DNA of 64,000 bases, taken from CAYNLG01 sp964397995 (GTDB lineage Bacteria > Planctomycetota > Phycisphaerae > FEN-1346). The translations under genes were made by a program, and so were the position numbers. This document shows, in pieces, positions 1 through 9,491 of this stretch; the stretch's first letter is position 1, and each line of letters opens with the position of its first letter. Where the stretch lies: positions 3,870-67,869 of the forward strand of contig CAYNLG010000009.1 in assembly GCA_964397995.1 (NCBI GenBank). The letters run 5' to 3'. The notes beneath the pieces are model-generated. The model had not been told where the DNA came from, searched no databases, and worked only from the letters and a program-made list of their open reading frames with translations.

Positions 1-1
1 C

Positions 2-157
2 CGGTTGTCGCAGATGGCGGGTGTCTCGCAGGGCCAGCTCTCGCACTTCGTGAACCGGGACCGCAGCATCACGATGGGCACGGCCGCCAAGCTGGCGGCG
101 GCCCTGGGGCTCTCGCTGGTGCCCCGGGGGCGGTCCCCGAGCAGCGAGGAGGCGTAG
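2..157 (+). CDS. XRE-family HTH regulator, C-terminal part only
   Basis: The gene is open from the left edge of the window to a TAG at 155-157, giving 51 residues; the start lies outside. The visible part reads RLSQMAGVSQGQLSHFVNRD followed by SITMGTAAKLAAALGLSLVP, which matches helices 2 to 5 of a Cro/CI-type helix-turn-helix. It then ends in a short Arg/Ser/Glu tail. The stop is 3 bases before the integrase start at 161, so the two are probably co-transcribed. It is most likely a transcriptional regulator of the integrated element. Small XRE proteins of this kind can also be antitoxins, which cannot be tested here because the upstream gene is not visible. Confidence 0.75.
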   Translation, partial: RLSQMAGVSQGQLSHFVNRDRSITMGTAAKLAAALGLSLVPRGRSPSSEEA

Positions 158-1531
158 CCGATGCGTGTCTTCAAGCCGACGTACAACGACCGGGGTGGGA
201 CGTCAAAGCGGACCTCGCGGTGGCACGTGGAGTTCCGTGACGCCTGGGGCAAGAAGCGGAAGGCCGCGGCCTTCAAGGACAAGGGCTAGAGCCACGAGTT
301 CGGCAAGAAGGTGGAGAAGCTTGCCGAGTGTGTGGCCAACGGGGAACCGCCGGACCGGCCGCTTCGGCGGTGGCTGGAAGGGCTCCCGCCGCGGCTCCAG
401 AAGCGCTTGGCCACGGTGGGCCTCCTGGAAGGGCGGCGGCTGGCGGCGTCGAAGCCGCTGGCGGAGCATCTGGAGGACTGGCGGCAGGCGCTGCTCGACA
501 AGGGCGCGTGCGAACGGCACGCGCAGCAGGTCTTCTCGCGGGCGGAGCGAACGTTCCGGGCCTGCAGGTTCACCAAGTGGTCCGACCTCTCGGCCAGCGC
601 CGTCATGCGGTACCTCGGCCAGCGGCGCGAGGGCGCGAAGCCCATCTCGGCCCAGACGTTCAACTTCTACCTGCAGGCCGTCAAGCAGTTCGCCAAGTGG
701 ATGGTCCGCGATGGCCGGGCGACCGAGTCGCCCCTGGCGCACCTGCAGGGCCTCAACGTGCGGACCGACCGGCGACACGACCGGCGGGCCCTGACGGCGG
801 ACGAACTGCGGCGGCTCTTCGAGACGACCCCCGAGCAGGACGAGCGCGGCGGCATGAGCGGCCACGAGCGGGCCATGCTCTACCGGCTGGCGGTCGAAAC
901 GGGGTTGCGGCAGAACGAACTCCGGAGTCTGACGCGGGCGTCGTTCGACCTGGAGGGCGACCCGCCGACGGTGACGGTCGAGGCGGCCTACAGCAAGCAT
1001 CGGCGGGACGACACGTTGCCGCTGCGGCCCGAGGTGGCGGTGGTGCTGAGGGACTTCCTGAGGGAAAGGGCGCCCGCCACGCGGGCGTTCCACGTTCCGA
1101 ACCGGGACGTCATGCTGCGGGCCTACAAGCACGACCTACGGGCGGCGGGCATCGCGTACAAGACCGACGCCGGCTACGCGGACTTCCACGCGTTGCGGCA
1201 CACCTTCATCACGCTGCTCGCGCAGAGCGGCGTGCACCCGAAGACGGCCCAGTCGCTGGCGCGGCACTCGACCATCACCCTGACGATGGACCGGTACTCG
1301 CACAGCGTCGTCGGGGACCACGCGAGCGCCCTGGACAGGCTGCCCGACTTCGACCGTCCGAAGGCCGGTGCGGCCCGCGCGACGGGGACGGACGACCGGC
1401 CTGTCTTGTCGCAAAACTTGTCGCGATCCGGCGGGCGCGGGCGGACGGGGGCGGACAGCGGCGGACCGGCAAACGGCGAATATGGGGAGAAATCGAGCAA
1501 AACACCCATTAAACAGATATCGACTGCCAGC

Positions 1532-1589
<58 letters not shown>

Positions 1590-1639
1590 GGATTCGGCAG
1601 AAGAGCGGCACCCCGCCGGTCCGGCAGCGCGTCGGCGGC

Positions 1640-1667
1640 TTGCTTAGGGGGGCCCTTCGGGTATACT
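1640..1667 (+). promoter_or_regulatory. Sigma70-like promoter for the LEPR-xLL gene
   Basis: TTGCTT at 1640-1645 and TATACT at 1662-1667 are separated by 16 bp and lie 36 bp before the GTG start at 1704. Confidence 0.55.
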
Positions 1668-1703
1668 TCCGGCACGCACGCCTGCTGCGCCCCGGAGGAC
1701 GCC

Positions 1704-2411
1704 GTGTTCGACCGCCTGTTCCGAGGTCCCGTCCTTGAGCCCTTGGAGCCGCGCCTCTTGCTCGATGGCGGGGCGCAGGTCGTGGTCTACCCGGCGCCGC
1801 CGGGCAGCCCCATCCCGGAGTCGGCCGCCTACGCGGTCACCGTCAACGGCCAGGACCTGGCCGTCTACGCCGACGAAGGGTCGAGCTACATCCTCATCGA
1901 GAAAAACCTCCTGCACCACACGTCCAGCGAGTGCCTGAACCTCCACTACGGCCGGGAGAACGTGGTCCGCAACAACGTCCTGGCCTTCTCGGGACTGGGG
2001 GTCGTGTCGCTGAGCGCGGCGGGCGACTGGAACTCGATGACGCTCGAGCGGAACATCATTCTCGCCCACGACCGGCCCGTCCTCGTCCCCCGCGACACCG
2101 ACACGTTGGCCCAGCGTGGCTTCCGCAGCGACCTGAACTGTTTCTGGGACCTCGCGGGGGCCGTCTTCGCCGGCGACGAGGTCCGCGACGAGATGGCCCG
2201 GGTGACCTGGCGGCGATACGACGTCGACGCCCTGCGCGCGATAGGCTACGACCGCCACAGCGTGGTCGCCGACCCCGGCTTCGCGGACCCGGCGTCGGGG
2301 GACTTCACCCTCCCGGCCGACAGCCCGGCCCTGGCGGTGGGCTTCGAGCCGTTCACCGCCGCCGGCGTGGGCGTGGGCGAACCGGCGAGCGACGCACGCG
2401 CCGGCGCCTGA
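1704..2411 (+). CDS. Short LEPR-xLL / beta-helix protein, probably internally deleted
   Basis: The 235-residue product is likely secreted. The GTG at 1704 is chosen because CGGAGGA ends 4 bases upstream and the N-terminus then reads MFDRLFRGPVLEPLEPRLLL, the LEPR-xLL sorting-type domain known mainly from Planctomycetota and related phyla. Residues 25-55 resemble the start of a large extracellular protein (YAVTVNGQDLAVYAD). From about residue 56 it becomes a right-handed parallel beta-helix segment (SSYILIEKNLLHH, GRENVVRNNVLAFS). LEPR-xLL proteins and beta-helix lyases are normally much longer, so this looks like two ends joined in frame after an internal deletion. No catalytic residues can be assigned. 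Confidence 0.7.
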   Translation: MFDRLFRGPVLEPLEPRLLLDGGAQVVVYPAPPGSPIPESAAYAVTVNGQDLAVYADEGSSYILIEKNLLHHTSSECLNLHYGRENVVRNNVLAFSGLGVVSLSAAGDWNSMTLERNIILAHDRPVLVPRDTDTLAQRGFRSDLNCFWDLAGAVFAGDEVRDEMARVTWRRYDVDALRAIGYDRHSVVADPGFADPASGDFTLPADSPALAVGFEPFTAAGVGVGEPASDARAGA

Positions 2412-2417
2412 TCCCCT

Positions 2418-5400
2418 CTACGGTTTCTCGAGCTCCATCGGGTAGTTCACAAGCGCCGCGACCAGCTCCAGGCACCCGAGGCGACGGATCTCGTCGCCCT
2501 CGAGGTATCGGCGACGGAACTCGCGGGCCATCTCGGCGCGGAGCGGCTCGGGCGCGGGGCCCATCATGAAACACAGCTCGCGGGCGCCCATCTGCCCGGC
2601 CGACCACTTCTCGGGATCGCTCGCCGGGCCCCACGGCGTGTCCGGATACAGGCCCCGACCGGTCGCGATCCATCGGGCCGAAACGAGCGGCCAGAGGATG
2701 TCCCCGCCCCGCCGCCCGCCGCGCTTGACGGCCCCGCCGGCCATCAGCGACGCCCGGCCGCCTTTCGACGCGACGTCGAAGATGAACGGCATGTCCTGGA
2801 CCTGACCGGTCGCTTTCCAGCGGGCCTTGGCGGCCTCGTACTCGCGGACCAGCCACGCGTGCTTCTTCCACAGGGCCGTCGCGTACCCCGCCCGGATGGC
2901 CGGAAACCGCGGGTTGACGACCGTCCCCACGACCTCGAGCAACAGCCGGTGGACCCCCGGTTCGAGGATCACCACCGTGCCCGACTCGATCCGCCGCCCG
3001 TGCAGGAAGACCGTCGACTGCGGGTGGCCGAAGTGCTGACCCCCGGGGATGCGGACGCACGTCGGTTCGCCGACCTCCAGCGTTGTGTAGAGGAGGCGCC
3101 GGCGCCTGGGGTCGCCCGGCGGAAAGAGGTATCTCTCCTTCGTGATGCCCGCGAGCCCCCTGAACGCCTTCTCCGAGAGGTGGCGGAAGGTGTAGTCCGC
3201 CCCGCCGAATGCGAACGTGTCGCCCGCCTCGATCCACGCGCCCTCGCGCCCGCCGAGGTCCGCAAGCACGTCCTCTTCGCCCGGCTCGACGCCACCGGCC
3301 CACAGCCACTCGGCCACGAGCCCGCCCGCCTCGAAAGGAACGGTTCGAGGCGTCGCGTCCCCCGGTGGGGTCTCGGCCTCGAGCGTCACGACCGCCGGCG
3401 GCGGGGCGGGCGGACGTTGCAGGCCGAGGCGGCCCTCCTCCCCGAGCAGCATCAGGGCGTTGGCGCCGGGCACCCCGAGGATGGAACGGCTGACCGCGTA
3501 CACGCCGACCGGGCCCCACTCGCACGAGAACGCCAGCCGCATGTGCCCCGCCGAGGCCAGCACCTGCCGCCGTTCATGCTCGGTGTACTCGGCGAATATC
3601 AGGTCCGCGGCGAACGGGTACCGCGCCATCGGCCCGGGCAGCCGCTCCCCGTGTTCGCCCTGGTACGGCCGCTGGAGCGTGCGCGGCATGATCAGCTCGA
3701 CGGCCCGCTCGCCGTGGCGACGATCGTCGAAGACGCGGGCGAGGAACCCGTGACCCGTCGCTTGGTCGGCGCCGGCTTCCCAGTTGTTGACCCAGTCGAG
3801 CTTCGTGCGGTACAGGCGCTTGCCGGACGCCATCCGCGCCATTAGCGCCCGGAAGATCTCGCGGCCCACCGGCGTCCGGGTCCGCGCGCGGAGCTGGGCC
3901 ACGTGGTGCGTGCGGAACAGCAGCCGCGGGTGCTCGTCGGGCGCCAGCGGCGGCACGTCGCCCGTGTCCCATGACGTCGGCCAGCCCGTGACCGTGGCGG
4001 GGCCTTCGCGCGGCTCGTCGTTGCACGTGCCGGTGAACCGGGCCGTCAGGCCCTTGTCCGAAGACCGCAGCTCGATCGTATATTCCGCGTAGGCCGCGTG
4101 CCGCCACAGGTCGCTGCCAAGCAGTATCTCCACGCGCAGCTTCGCCGGGTCGCCCGCCTCCCAGCCGATCACCCGGCCGCGATGGTTCCGCTTGTTGAAC
4201 TTGACGGCGAACGCGTGGAAGTCCTCCTCCCACTCGCCGCCGCGCCGCGAGAACACCAGCAGCAGCGGGAACGCCCCCGAGTGATCCGGCCGGTCCGACC
4301 AGGTGATGCCGCCGTCGAGCTCGATGTGCACCACGCCGTCATCGGGCAGCGTCTCGATCCGCGTCCCCGGCCGGGCGACGTCCACCGGCCGGCCGCCGAT
4401 CCGCGTCCACGCCTCGGGACCGGGCTCGCCGCCGGGGAGGTCCGGCTCGGGCGCAGGGGTCGGCGGGGCTCGGCCGGTCCGCGACTCGATGGCCCGGCGG
4501 GCCTCGCCGACCGCCTCGTCCATCCCGGGCGCGCCCTGGCTGAGCGCGCGGCTGAGGGCCTCGGCGGTATCGGCTGAAGCGTCGCCGACGGCCCCGAGGA
4601 CGGTGACCCAGGCCTTGAGCTCCTCGGGGTCGGGGTAGATCCGCCACGCCAGCAGCCCCTCGGCGACGGCCGGCCCCGCCGCCGGCCCGATCCGCGCGAT
4701 CGCCGCCCGCGCCGCCGCCTCGGCCGCCTGGCCGCGCTCCTCATACACGGTCTCCTCGACGAGGACGGGCGCGGCCTCCGGCCCCATGGCGGCGAGCGTC
4801 GAGACAACCATCTCGCGCAGGCGCTCCGGCGGGTCGTCCCGCCGGCGCTGCCGCCCGCCCTCAAGCAGGTTCAGCAACGCCGGCGCCTGGTCGGCCGTCG
4901 CCACCAGGGCCATCATCCGGCCGAGGTCCAGCCGGTCGTCCTCGGACTCGATCGCACTGCAGTGCCGCAGCGCCAGCGGCGCCAGGTCCCCCTGTCGCGC
5001 CTGCACCTGTGCCTTGGCCGACGAGGCGATCGACGTCTCCGTATCGCCCAGCGCCGCGAGCAGCGCCCCGTACGCCGCCGACGCCCGCTGCATCGCGGCC
5101 TCCTCGACCGCCGCGGCGCGGACTGCCGAATCCGCGTCTCGGGCGGCGTCGGCCAGCGCCTCGGCGAGGTCGGGGTCGGCGCTGTCGTCGGGCAGTGCCC
5201 GGACGGCTGCCGCACGAACCGCGGGACCGGCGTCGTGGAGCAGCGCGCCCAGTCCCTCCGGGCACAATCGCGCCCCCAGCGCCCCCAGCCCGCGCGCCGC
5301 CGCAAGGCGAACGCCCGCGTCGGGGTCCTCGGCCGCGGCTTCCAGCGCGTCGACCGCCTCCGGGCCGCCGATCGACGCCAGGGCCTCCAGCGCCGCCCGC

Positions 5401-5660
5401 CGGTGCGCCGGGTCCTCGGTCTTCGCGACCCAGGCCAGGTACGGGACCGCCTCGGGCCAGCCGGTCTCGCCCAGCCGCCGGGTCTCGCCCAGCCGCGTCG
5501 CGGGGTCCTTCAGGCGGGCGACCACGTCATCGGTGATCCGCGGCCGCAGCCACCACGAGCCGAGTATCACCATCCCGGTGCCCACGGCGGCCATGGCGAT
5601 CAGGACCAACAGTGTCCGCAGCCAGTTCCACCCCGTCCCGTTCTCAGGCATGTCGCTCAT
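2418..5660 (-). CDS. Membrane-anchored HEAT-repeat protein with heparinase-like region
   Basis: The 1080-residue protein starts at ATG 5660 (MSDMPENG), preceded by GAGAGG at good spacing; the longer upstream frame lies in gene remnants. A single membrane segment spans about residues 13-35. HEAT or PBS-lyase-type repeats follow (about 60-390), then a Pro-rich linker (398-418), a beta-rich region (about 430-560) and, from residue 577 (HPRLLFRTHHVAQLRAR), a stretch resembling the N-terminal part of heparinase II/III or alginate-lyase-like proteins. The remainder to 1080 is not recognised. Most of the protein is probably outside the cytoplasmic membrane. A polysaccharide-related role is inferred from the heparinase-like part only; catalytic residues were not identified. 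Confidence 0.8.
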   Translation of the reverse strand: MSDMPENGTGWNWLRTLLVLIAMAAVGTGMVILGSWWLRPRITDDVVARLKDPATRLGETRRLGETGWPEAVPYLAWVAKTEDPAHRRAALEALASIGGPEAVDALEAAAEDPDAGVRLAAARGLGALGARLCPEGLGALLHDAGPAVRAAAVRALPDDSADPDLAEALADAARDADSAVRAAAVEEAAMQRASAAYGALLAALGDTETSIASSAKAQVQARQGDLAPLALRHCSAIESEDDRLDLGRMMALVATADQAPALLNLLEGGRQRRRDDPPERLREMVVSTLAAMGPEAAPVLVEETVYEERGQAAEAAARAAIARIGPAAGPAVAEGLLAWRIYPDPEELKAWVTVLGAVGDASADTAEALSRALSQGAPGMDEAVGEARRAIESRTGRAPPTPAPEPDLPGGEPGPEAWTRIGGRPVDVARPGTRIETLPDDGVVHIELDGGITWSDRPDHSGAFPLLLVFSRRGGEWEEDFHAFAVKFNKRNHRGRVIGWEAGDPAKLRVEILLGSDLWRHAAYAEYTIELRSSDKGLTARFTGTCNDEPREGPATVTGWPTSWDTGDVPPLAPDEHPRLLFRTHHVAQLRARTRTPVGREIFRALMARMASGKRLYRTKLDWVNNWEAGADQATGHGFLARVFDDRRHGERAVELIMPRTLQRPYQGEHGERLPGPMARYPFAADLIFAEYTEHERRQVLASAGHMRLAFSCEWGPVGVYAVSRSILGVPGANALMLLGEEGRLGLQRPPAPPPAVVTLEAETPPGDATPRTVPFEAGGLVAEWLWAGGVEPGEEDVLADLGGREGAWIEAGDTFAFGGADYTFRHLSEKAFRGLAGITKERYLFPPGDPRRRRLLYTTLEVGEPTCVRIPGGQHFGHPQSTVFLHGRRIESGTVVILEPGVHRLLLEVVGTVVNPRFPAIRAGYATALWKKHAWLVREYEAAKARWKATGQVQDMPFIFDVASKGGRASLMAGGAVKRGGRRGGDILWPLVSARWIATGRGLYPDTPWGPASDPEKWSAGQMGARELCFMMGPAPEPLRAEMAREFRRRYLEGDEIRRLGCLELVAALVNYPMELEKP

Positions 5661-5697
5661 CGCGGATCCTCTCGCTGTTGCGGGTTCCACCAGCCTC

Positions 5698-5895
5698 AAC
5701 CCGCGAACGGCGGGAACGTACGCGGTCTTTCTGACGTTGACCGAGACGAGGCGCTGGACGGCCGTCGACGCGATGGACCTCGACGCCGAGGACCGCGGGT
5801 TCTGGTGGTACGATTGCCCGAAGCTCGAGCACCAGCTCAACAACATCCGCCACGTCCAGCACCACGCCGCCATCCTCTCGGTGTGGCTCCGCCTT
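5698..5895 (+). pseudogene. DinB-like protein, C-terminal fragment
   Basis: In the plus frame the segment reads WTAVDAMDLDAEDRGFWWYD and then LEHQLNNIRHVQHHAAILSV. The NIRHVQHHAAxL motif is characteristic of the last metal-binding helix of DinB-superfamily proteins. There is no start codon or N-terminal three-quarters, and homology stops at about 5895 where an antiparallel restriction-gene fragment begins. It also overlaps the 5' leader of the HEAT protein gene. I read it as a truncated remnant. Confidence 0.45.
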
Positions 5896-6390
5896 ACCGG
5901 TGGCCATCTTGAACGCCATGCGGAGCAGCCCGGGGTTCATCTCCTCGTTGGCCCCGCGGAGGGCGTTCTCGACCCAGGTGTCCCCGTACTTCCTGGCGAC
6001 TTCCGTGAGGTAAATGACAGTTTTGAGCGCCTCGAGTTTTCAGAAAAAGAGGCGGAGATTGCGGTCGTCTCCGGTCCAGTATTCGAGGAGCCGGGCCGTC
6101 GTGCGCGTCACGTCCGGGTGGCCGGCGTCACGCCAAACGGCGACCTTCTCCCGGATGCGGTTGATCTGCCGGTTCTCTTCGATGCGGTCACGGGTCCATT
6201 GCGTGTCAAAGACCATCGGCCCACCGCGGCCCTTCTTCTTGGGGGCAGGGATGGGCACGAAATAGGAACTGGGGCGGCGCTCGTCGGCGATCTTGTCCGT
6301 GATCCCCTGGTCGGCGAACTCGAAGTGGCGCGTGGGTTCCGCGAAGGGGGAGTTGATGAGGGGGTTCTCGATGACGACTTGGGCTGCCAT
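5896..6390 (-). pseudogene. Type III-like restriction helicase, N-terminal remnant with stop
   Basis: Reading from ATG 6390 gives MAAQVVIENPLINSPFAEP, later GITDKIADERRPSSYFVPIP and TRTTARLLEYWTGDDRNLRL. This is the N-terminal region of a DEAD/DEAH restriction-enzyme subunit (type III Res / BPTD_3080-like family as I recall it). A TGA at 6040-6042 stands where the family normally has Cys. The same frame continues past it as EALKTVIYLTEVARKYGDTW and reaches FKMATG, the first residues of the ATP-binding loop. There homology ends, so the Walker A GKT and everything after it are missing. The protein would be inactive. Confidence 0.75.
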
Positions 6391-6543
6391 GCGTGCCCCG
6401 CTAAGCAAGAGACATGCCGCTTGGCCGCGGCCATCAACAGCAGAACGCAAGCCTTCTGCCATTGATCGCCCAGTACGCAGCAGCGGCTCGGCAAATCAAT
6501 GAGGTGCGCGGGTCTCGTTCGACATGACTGCGTGGACACGGCG

Positions 6544-6813
6544 ATGAAGGACGGCAGCCGCTGGGTGTTCTTCCAAGAAGGCGAGCCTTTGCCGGAAGAG
6601 GAGGTCAGCCGGTACAGAAAGTTGCGCGTGCGGGACCGCGTGGCGGCGGAGTACGTGCTGGAGGTCGCAGCACGGCTCGGATGGCAGTTGACCGGCCCCG
6701 ACACGTCGGTTCCCCCCGCCAGGTGCTGCATCATGCTGGACGAGACGAGCGGGCCGCGCGTCGAGGGGTACCGGAGTTCCCAGGAAGCCCGAAGGCAGAA
6801 CGGCCAGGCGTGA
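6544..6813 (+). CDS. Small hypothetical protein
   Basis: I do not recognise this 89-residue product (ATG 6544; an in-frame ATG at 6499 would add 15 residues). It reads MKDGSRWVFFQEGEPLPEEE at the start, is charged, has no signal peptide or membrane segment, and ends in a basic tail. It is divergent from the restriction-gene remnant and lies upstream of the glycosidase. Base composition is less extreme than in the neighbours. It may itself be a fragment of an older accessory gene. Confidence 0.4.
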   Translation: MKDGSRWVFFQEGEPLPEEEVSRYRKLRVRDRVAAEYVLEVAARLGWQLTGPDTSVPPARCCIMLDETSGPRVEGYRSSQEARRQNGQA

Positions 6814-6918
6814 CGCCGGTCGAACGAGGTTCTCGGCCGGAAACTCACATGACCTTGACACCGAAGGGGGTATGATGGCTGGGGGGCTGGGGGTCTCGAG
6901 ACGACCGGGAGAGGCGCG

Positions 6919-9429
6919 ATGCGAACGGCGTGGGGCGTGCTGGGAGCCGTGGGTGCGGTGTGGGTGTGGGCCTTGGCGGCCGCCGCGTCGTCGGCCGCGG
7001 AGCCGCCGCCCGCCTCGGCCGAGCCGGCGCCGCCTGAGACGGCCGAGACCGAGGCGGAAGCGCCGCCCGCCATGCCTTTGCCGCCCGACAGCCTCTACGT
7101 CACCGCGGAGGGCGGGCGCCTGGTGCTGAGCGGCCGGCCGCAGCGGTTCTGGGCCGCCATCGGCAAACTCTACGTCGAGAGCCGCGTCGAGCCCGGCGAC
7201 CCCCCGGCCGTCCGCCTGGAGAAGGCCCGGGCCGGATGGCGGGCCACGGGTCAGCTTCTCGACCGCTTCCGGCGGCTCGGCTTCAACGCGTTCCGCTTCT
7301 GGAAGGGCGTGCCCGACGGCGACCCCCGGGCAACGCCGCCCTACGTGCCGACGTACACGCCGGGCGACGGGTCGCGGGCCGACGACATCGACGCCTTCGT
7401 CGCGGCCGCCAAGACCCGCGGGATGCGCATCTGGTTGGCGGCGCTCAACGGCGGCGAGGCGCGGCCGGAAGACGTGGGCATCCTCAACGATCCCGCGACG
7501 GCGGAGGCCTGGGCGGCCGCCGTCCGCGAGCAGTGCCGCGCGAAGGACGGCCAAGTCGTCGCCGGCTGGAAACTGAACCGGAACCCGGCGCGGGCGTGGG
7601 ATGCGCGGCTCGAGGCCCTCGCCATCCGCCACATGCAACGCGTCGCCACGCACGTCAACCCGCACACGGGCCTCCGCTGGTGCGACGACCCCGTCTTCGC
7701 CGTCTGGGAACTCTCGAACGAGGAGTGGTGGGTCAGCCGCATGGTGCGCGGCCAGTGGCAGACGCTGCCGGCCTTCTTCCGCGGCACGCTCGCGGCCAAG
7801 TGGAACGCGTGGTTGCGCGAGCAGTACCGCGACGACGCGGGGCTCGGGAAGGCCTGGGGCGAGCTCCTGCCCGGCGAGAGCCTGGACCGCGGGACGGTCC
7901 TCTTTGCCCCGATGCGGGGGGAGACCCGGGCGGCCGCCGGTCTCAACGACGCCAACCCGCACGCGAAGGCGGCCCTGGAGGCCCTGCCGGTGACGGTCAC
8001 GCGGGCCGACGTCGCCCCGGCCCGGGCTTCGGACGTCCTGCGGTTCCTGGTGCGGCTCCAGATTGCCCACAAACAGCGCGAGGCGGCCGCCATCAAGCCC
8101 CTCGGCAAGAGCACGCGGTTGTCGCCGATGGTCTACGATACGGGCATCGGCTACGAGGTCCAGAGCCAGTACCTGCACCAGCACGCCGACGCGGTGGCCC
8201 ACGACGCCTACGTCAACGGCTGGGGTCCGCCCCTGGAGGAGGCGCTCGCTGAGATCGACGCGCCGAACGAGCAGCAGCGGCTGGTGGCCGTCCTGCACGC
8301 CGAGCGGATGGCGCGGAACGCCGGGCCGTGGGTCAACTGGCTCCTGAAACCGCCCGGCATCCACCAGGGCGTCCCGTGGTTGGAGCACAACCGGCACCCC
8401 GACAAGCCCTTCCTCTGCTATGAGACGCAGATCCAGCAGCCCGCGAAGTACCGGGCGGATTTCCCGCTGCGGCTGGCGGCCCTGGCCAGTCTCCAGGACT
8501 GGGGCTGGGTCTCGTGGCACTACTTCCAGGCGCCCCAGGACCTGGCCGAGGAGGCGCGGCCGTTCACGCGGCCGATGGACGTGACGACGGGCGGCCACCC
8601 GCAGGGGTACCACTACACCTTCGACGAGGTGCAGGCGGCGACGATGCGTGCGGCCGGACTGCTGTTTCGGCACTTCGCGGTCGACCCGGCACCGGAGCCG
8701 ACGACGTTCGTCTACGGCCGCCACAGCCTCTACGACCCCGCGAGCATGAACTACGCCGGAAGCTACGGCATGACCGGCCTGGACATGGTCCACACGGTCT
8801 ACCAGCACGGGGTGCGGCTCGTGATCGACCCCGGTCGCGAGGACGACGAGGCGCGCGGCCCGGTGGTGGCCGTCGGCGACCGCCACACGCACAACCCCTA
8901 CACGCCGACTGACCAGGTGACGTTCGACTGGAAGCGGGGCTGGATGAAGCTGGACGCGCCGGCGGCGATGGCGTGGGCGGGCCTCTTCGGCCGGACCGAT
9001 GGCGAGGTCGCGTTCGAGCGCGGCGCCCGGTTCGGTAACGTCCGCATCGAGAATCCGCCCGGCATCTTCGACCCGGTCTCCAGCGAGGAAGGCTACCTGG
9101 CCTTCGCCCTCGTCAGCCGCGACGGCAAGCCTCTGGCCGCGTGCCGGCGCGCGGTGATGGCCCTCGTCTCGACGAGCTTCAACGCCGGGTACGCGTTCGG
9201 CCCGAAGGGCGGCACCGGGGGCGGCAAGAAGGGCGGGCTGCCCGTGCTGGAGGCGGCCGTCGGGGCGACGGTTCACTGCCCGGCTCTCGATGGCTTCCGG
9301 TACACGCTGATCGACTGGGAACTCGAGCAGATCGGCACCGGCATCGTCGAGAACGGCCGCCTGGAGGTCCCGCCCGACCCGCGGATCTTCACGATCGAGC
9401 TCAGCCGCTTCGGCCTCGTGCCAAGATGA
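6919..9429 (+). CDS. Secreted clan GH-A glycoside hydrolase (cellulase-like)
   Basis: The 836-residue product has a signal peptide (about residues 1-26), a Pro/Glu/Ala linker (27-56) and a TIM-barrel-like catalytic region with LGFNAFRFWKG (120-129). The pair N267-E268 in WELSNEEWW fits the acid/base of clan GH-A, and E502 in FLCYETQIQQP is a reasonable nucleophile. A beta-rich region follows from about 640. GGGAGAGG lies just before ATG 6919. It should act in the periplasm or outside the cell on a beta-linked glycan; the substrate and GH family cannot be set from sequence reading alone. It is upstream of the cytochrome c maturation genes but unlikely to be functionally linked to them. Confidence 0.75.
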   Translation: MRTAWGVLGAVGAVWVWALAAAASSAAEPPPASAEPAPPETAETEAEAPPAMPLPPDSLYVTAEGGRLVLSGRPQRFWAAIGKLYVESRVEPGDPPAVRLEKARAGWRATGQLLDRFRRLGFNAFRFWKGVPDGDPRATPPYVPTYTPGDGSRADDIDAFVAAAKTRGMRIWLAALNGGEARPEDVGILNDPATAEAWAAAVREQCRAKDGQVVAGWKLNRNPARAWDARLEALAIRHMQRVATHVNPHTGLRWCDDPVFAVWELSNEEWWVSRMVRGQWQTLPAFFRGTLAAKWNAWLREQYRDDAGLGKAWGELLPGESLDRGTVLFAPMRGETRAAAGLNDANPHAKAALEALPVTVTRADVAPARASDVLRFLVRLQIAHKQREAAAIKPLGKSTRLSPMVYDTGIGYEVQSQYLHQHADAVAHDAYVNGWGPPLEEALAEIDAPNEQQRLVAVLHAERMARNAGPWVNWLLKPPGIHQGVPWLEHNRHPDKPFLCYETQIQQPAKYRADFPLRLAALASLQDWGWVSWHYFQAPQDLAEEARPFTRPMDVTTGGHPQGYHYTFDEVQAATMRAAGLLFRHFAVDPAPEPTTFVYGRHSLYDPASMNYAGSYGMTGLDMVHTVYQHGVRLVIDPGREDDEARGPVVAVGDRHTHNPYTPTDQVTFDWKRGWMKLDAPAAMAWAGLFGRTDGEVAFERGARFGNVRIENPPGIFDPVSSEEGYLAFALVSRDGKPLAACRRAVMALVSTSFNAGYAFGPKGGTGGGKKGGLPVLEAAVGATVHCPALDGFRYTLIDWELEQIGTGIVENGRLEVPPDPRIFTIELSRFGLVPR

Positions 9430-9491
9430 GTGCCCCTTCCCCCGGCCGGGCGGGCGCCGTATGATGGCTCCGGACCGGTACGGGGCGGCGG

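Noticed and set aside
4786..5697. The plus-strand frame covering the first part of 4786-6465.
   Set aside because: Ser/Ala/Arg-rich low-complexity sequence antisense to HEAT repeats; only the segment 5698-5895 resembles a real protein.
6853..6876. TTGACA and TATGAT upstream of the glycosidase as a promoter.
   Set aside because: The boxes are only 10 bp apart, too close for a sigma70 promoter.
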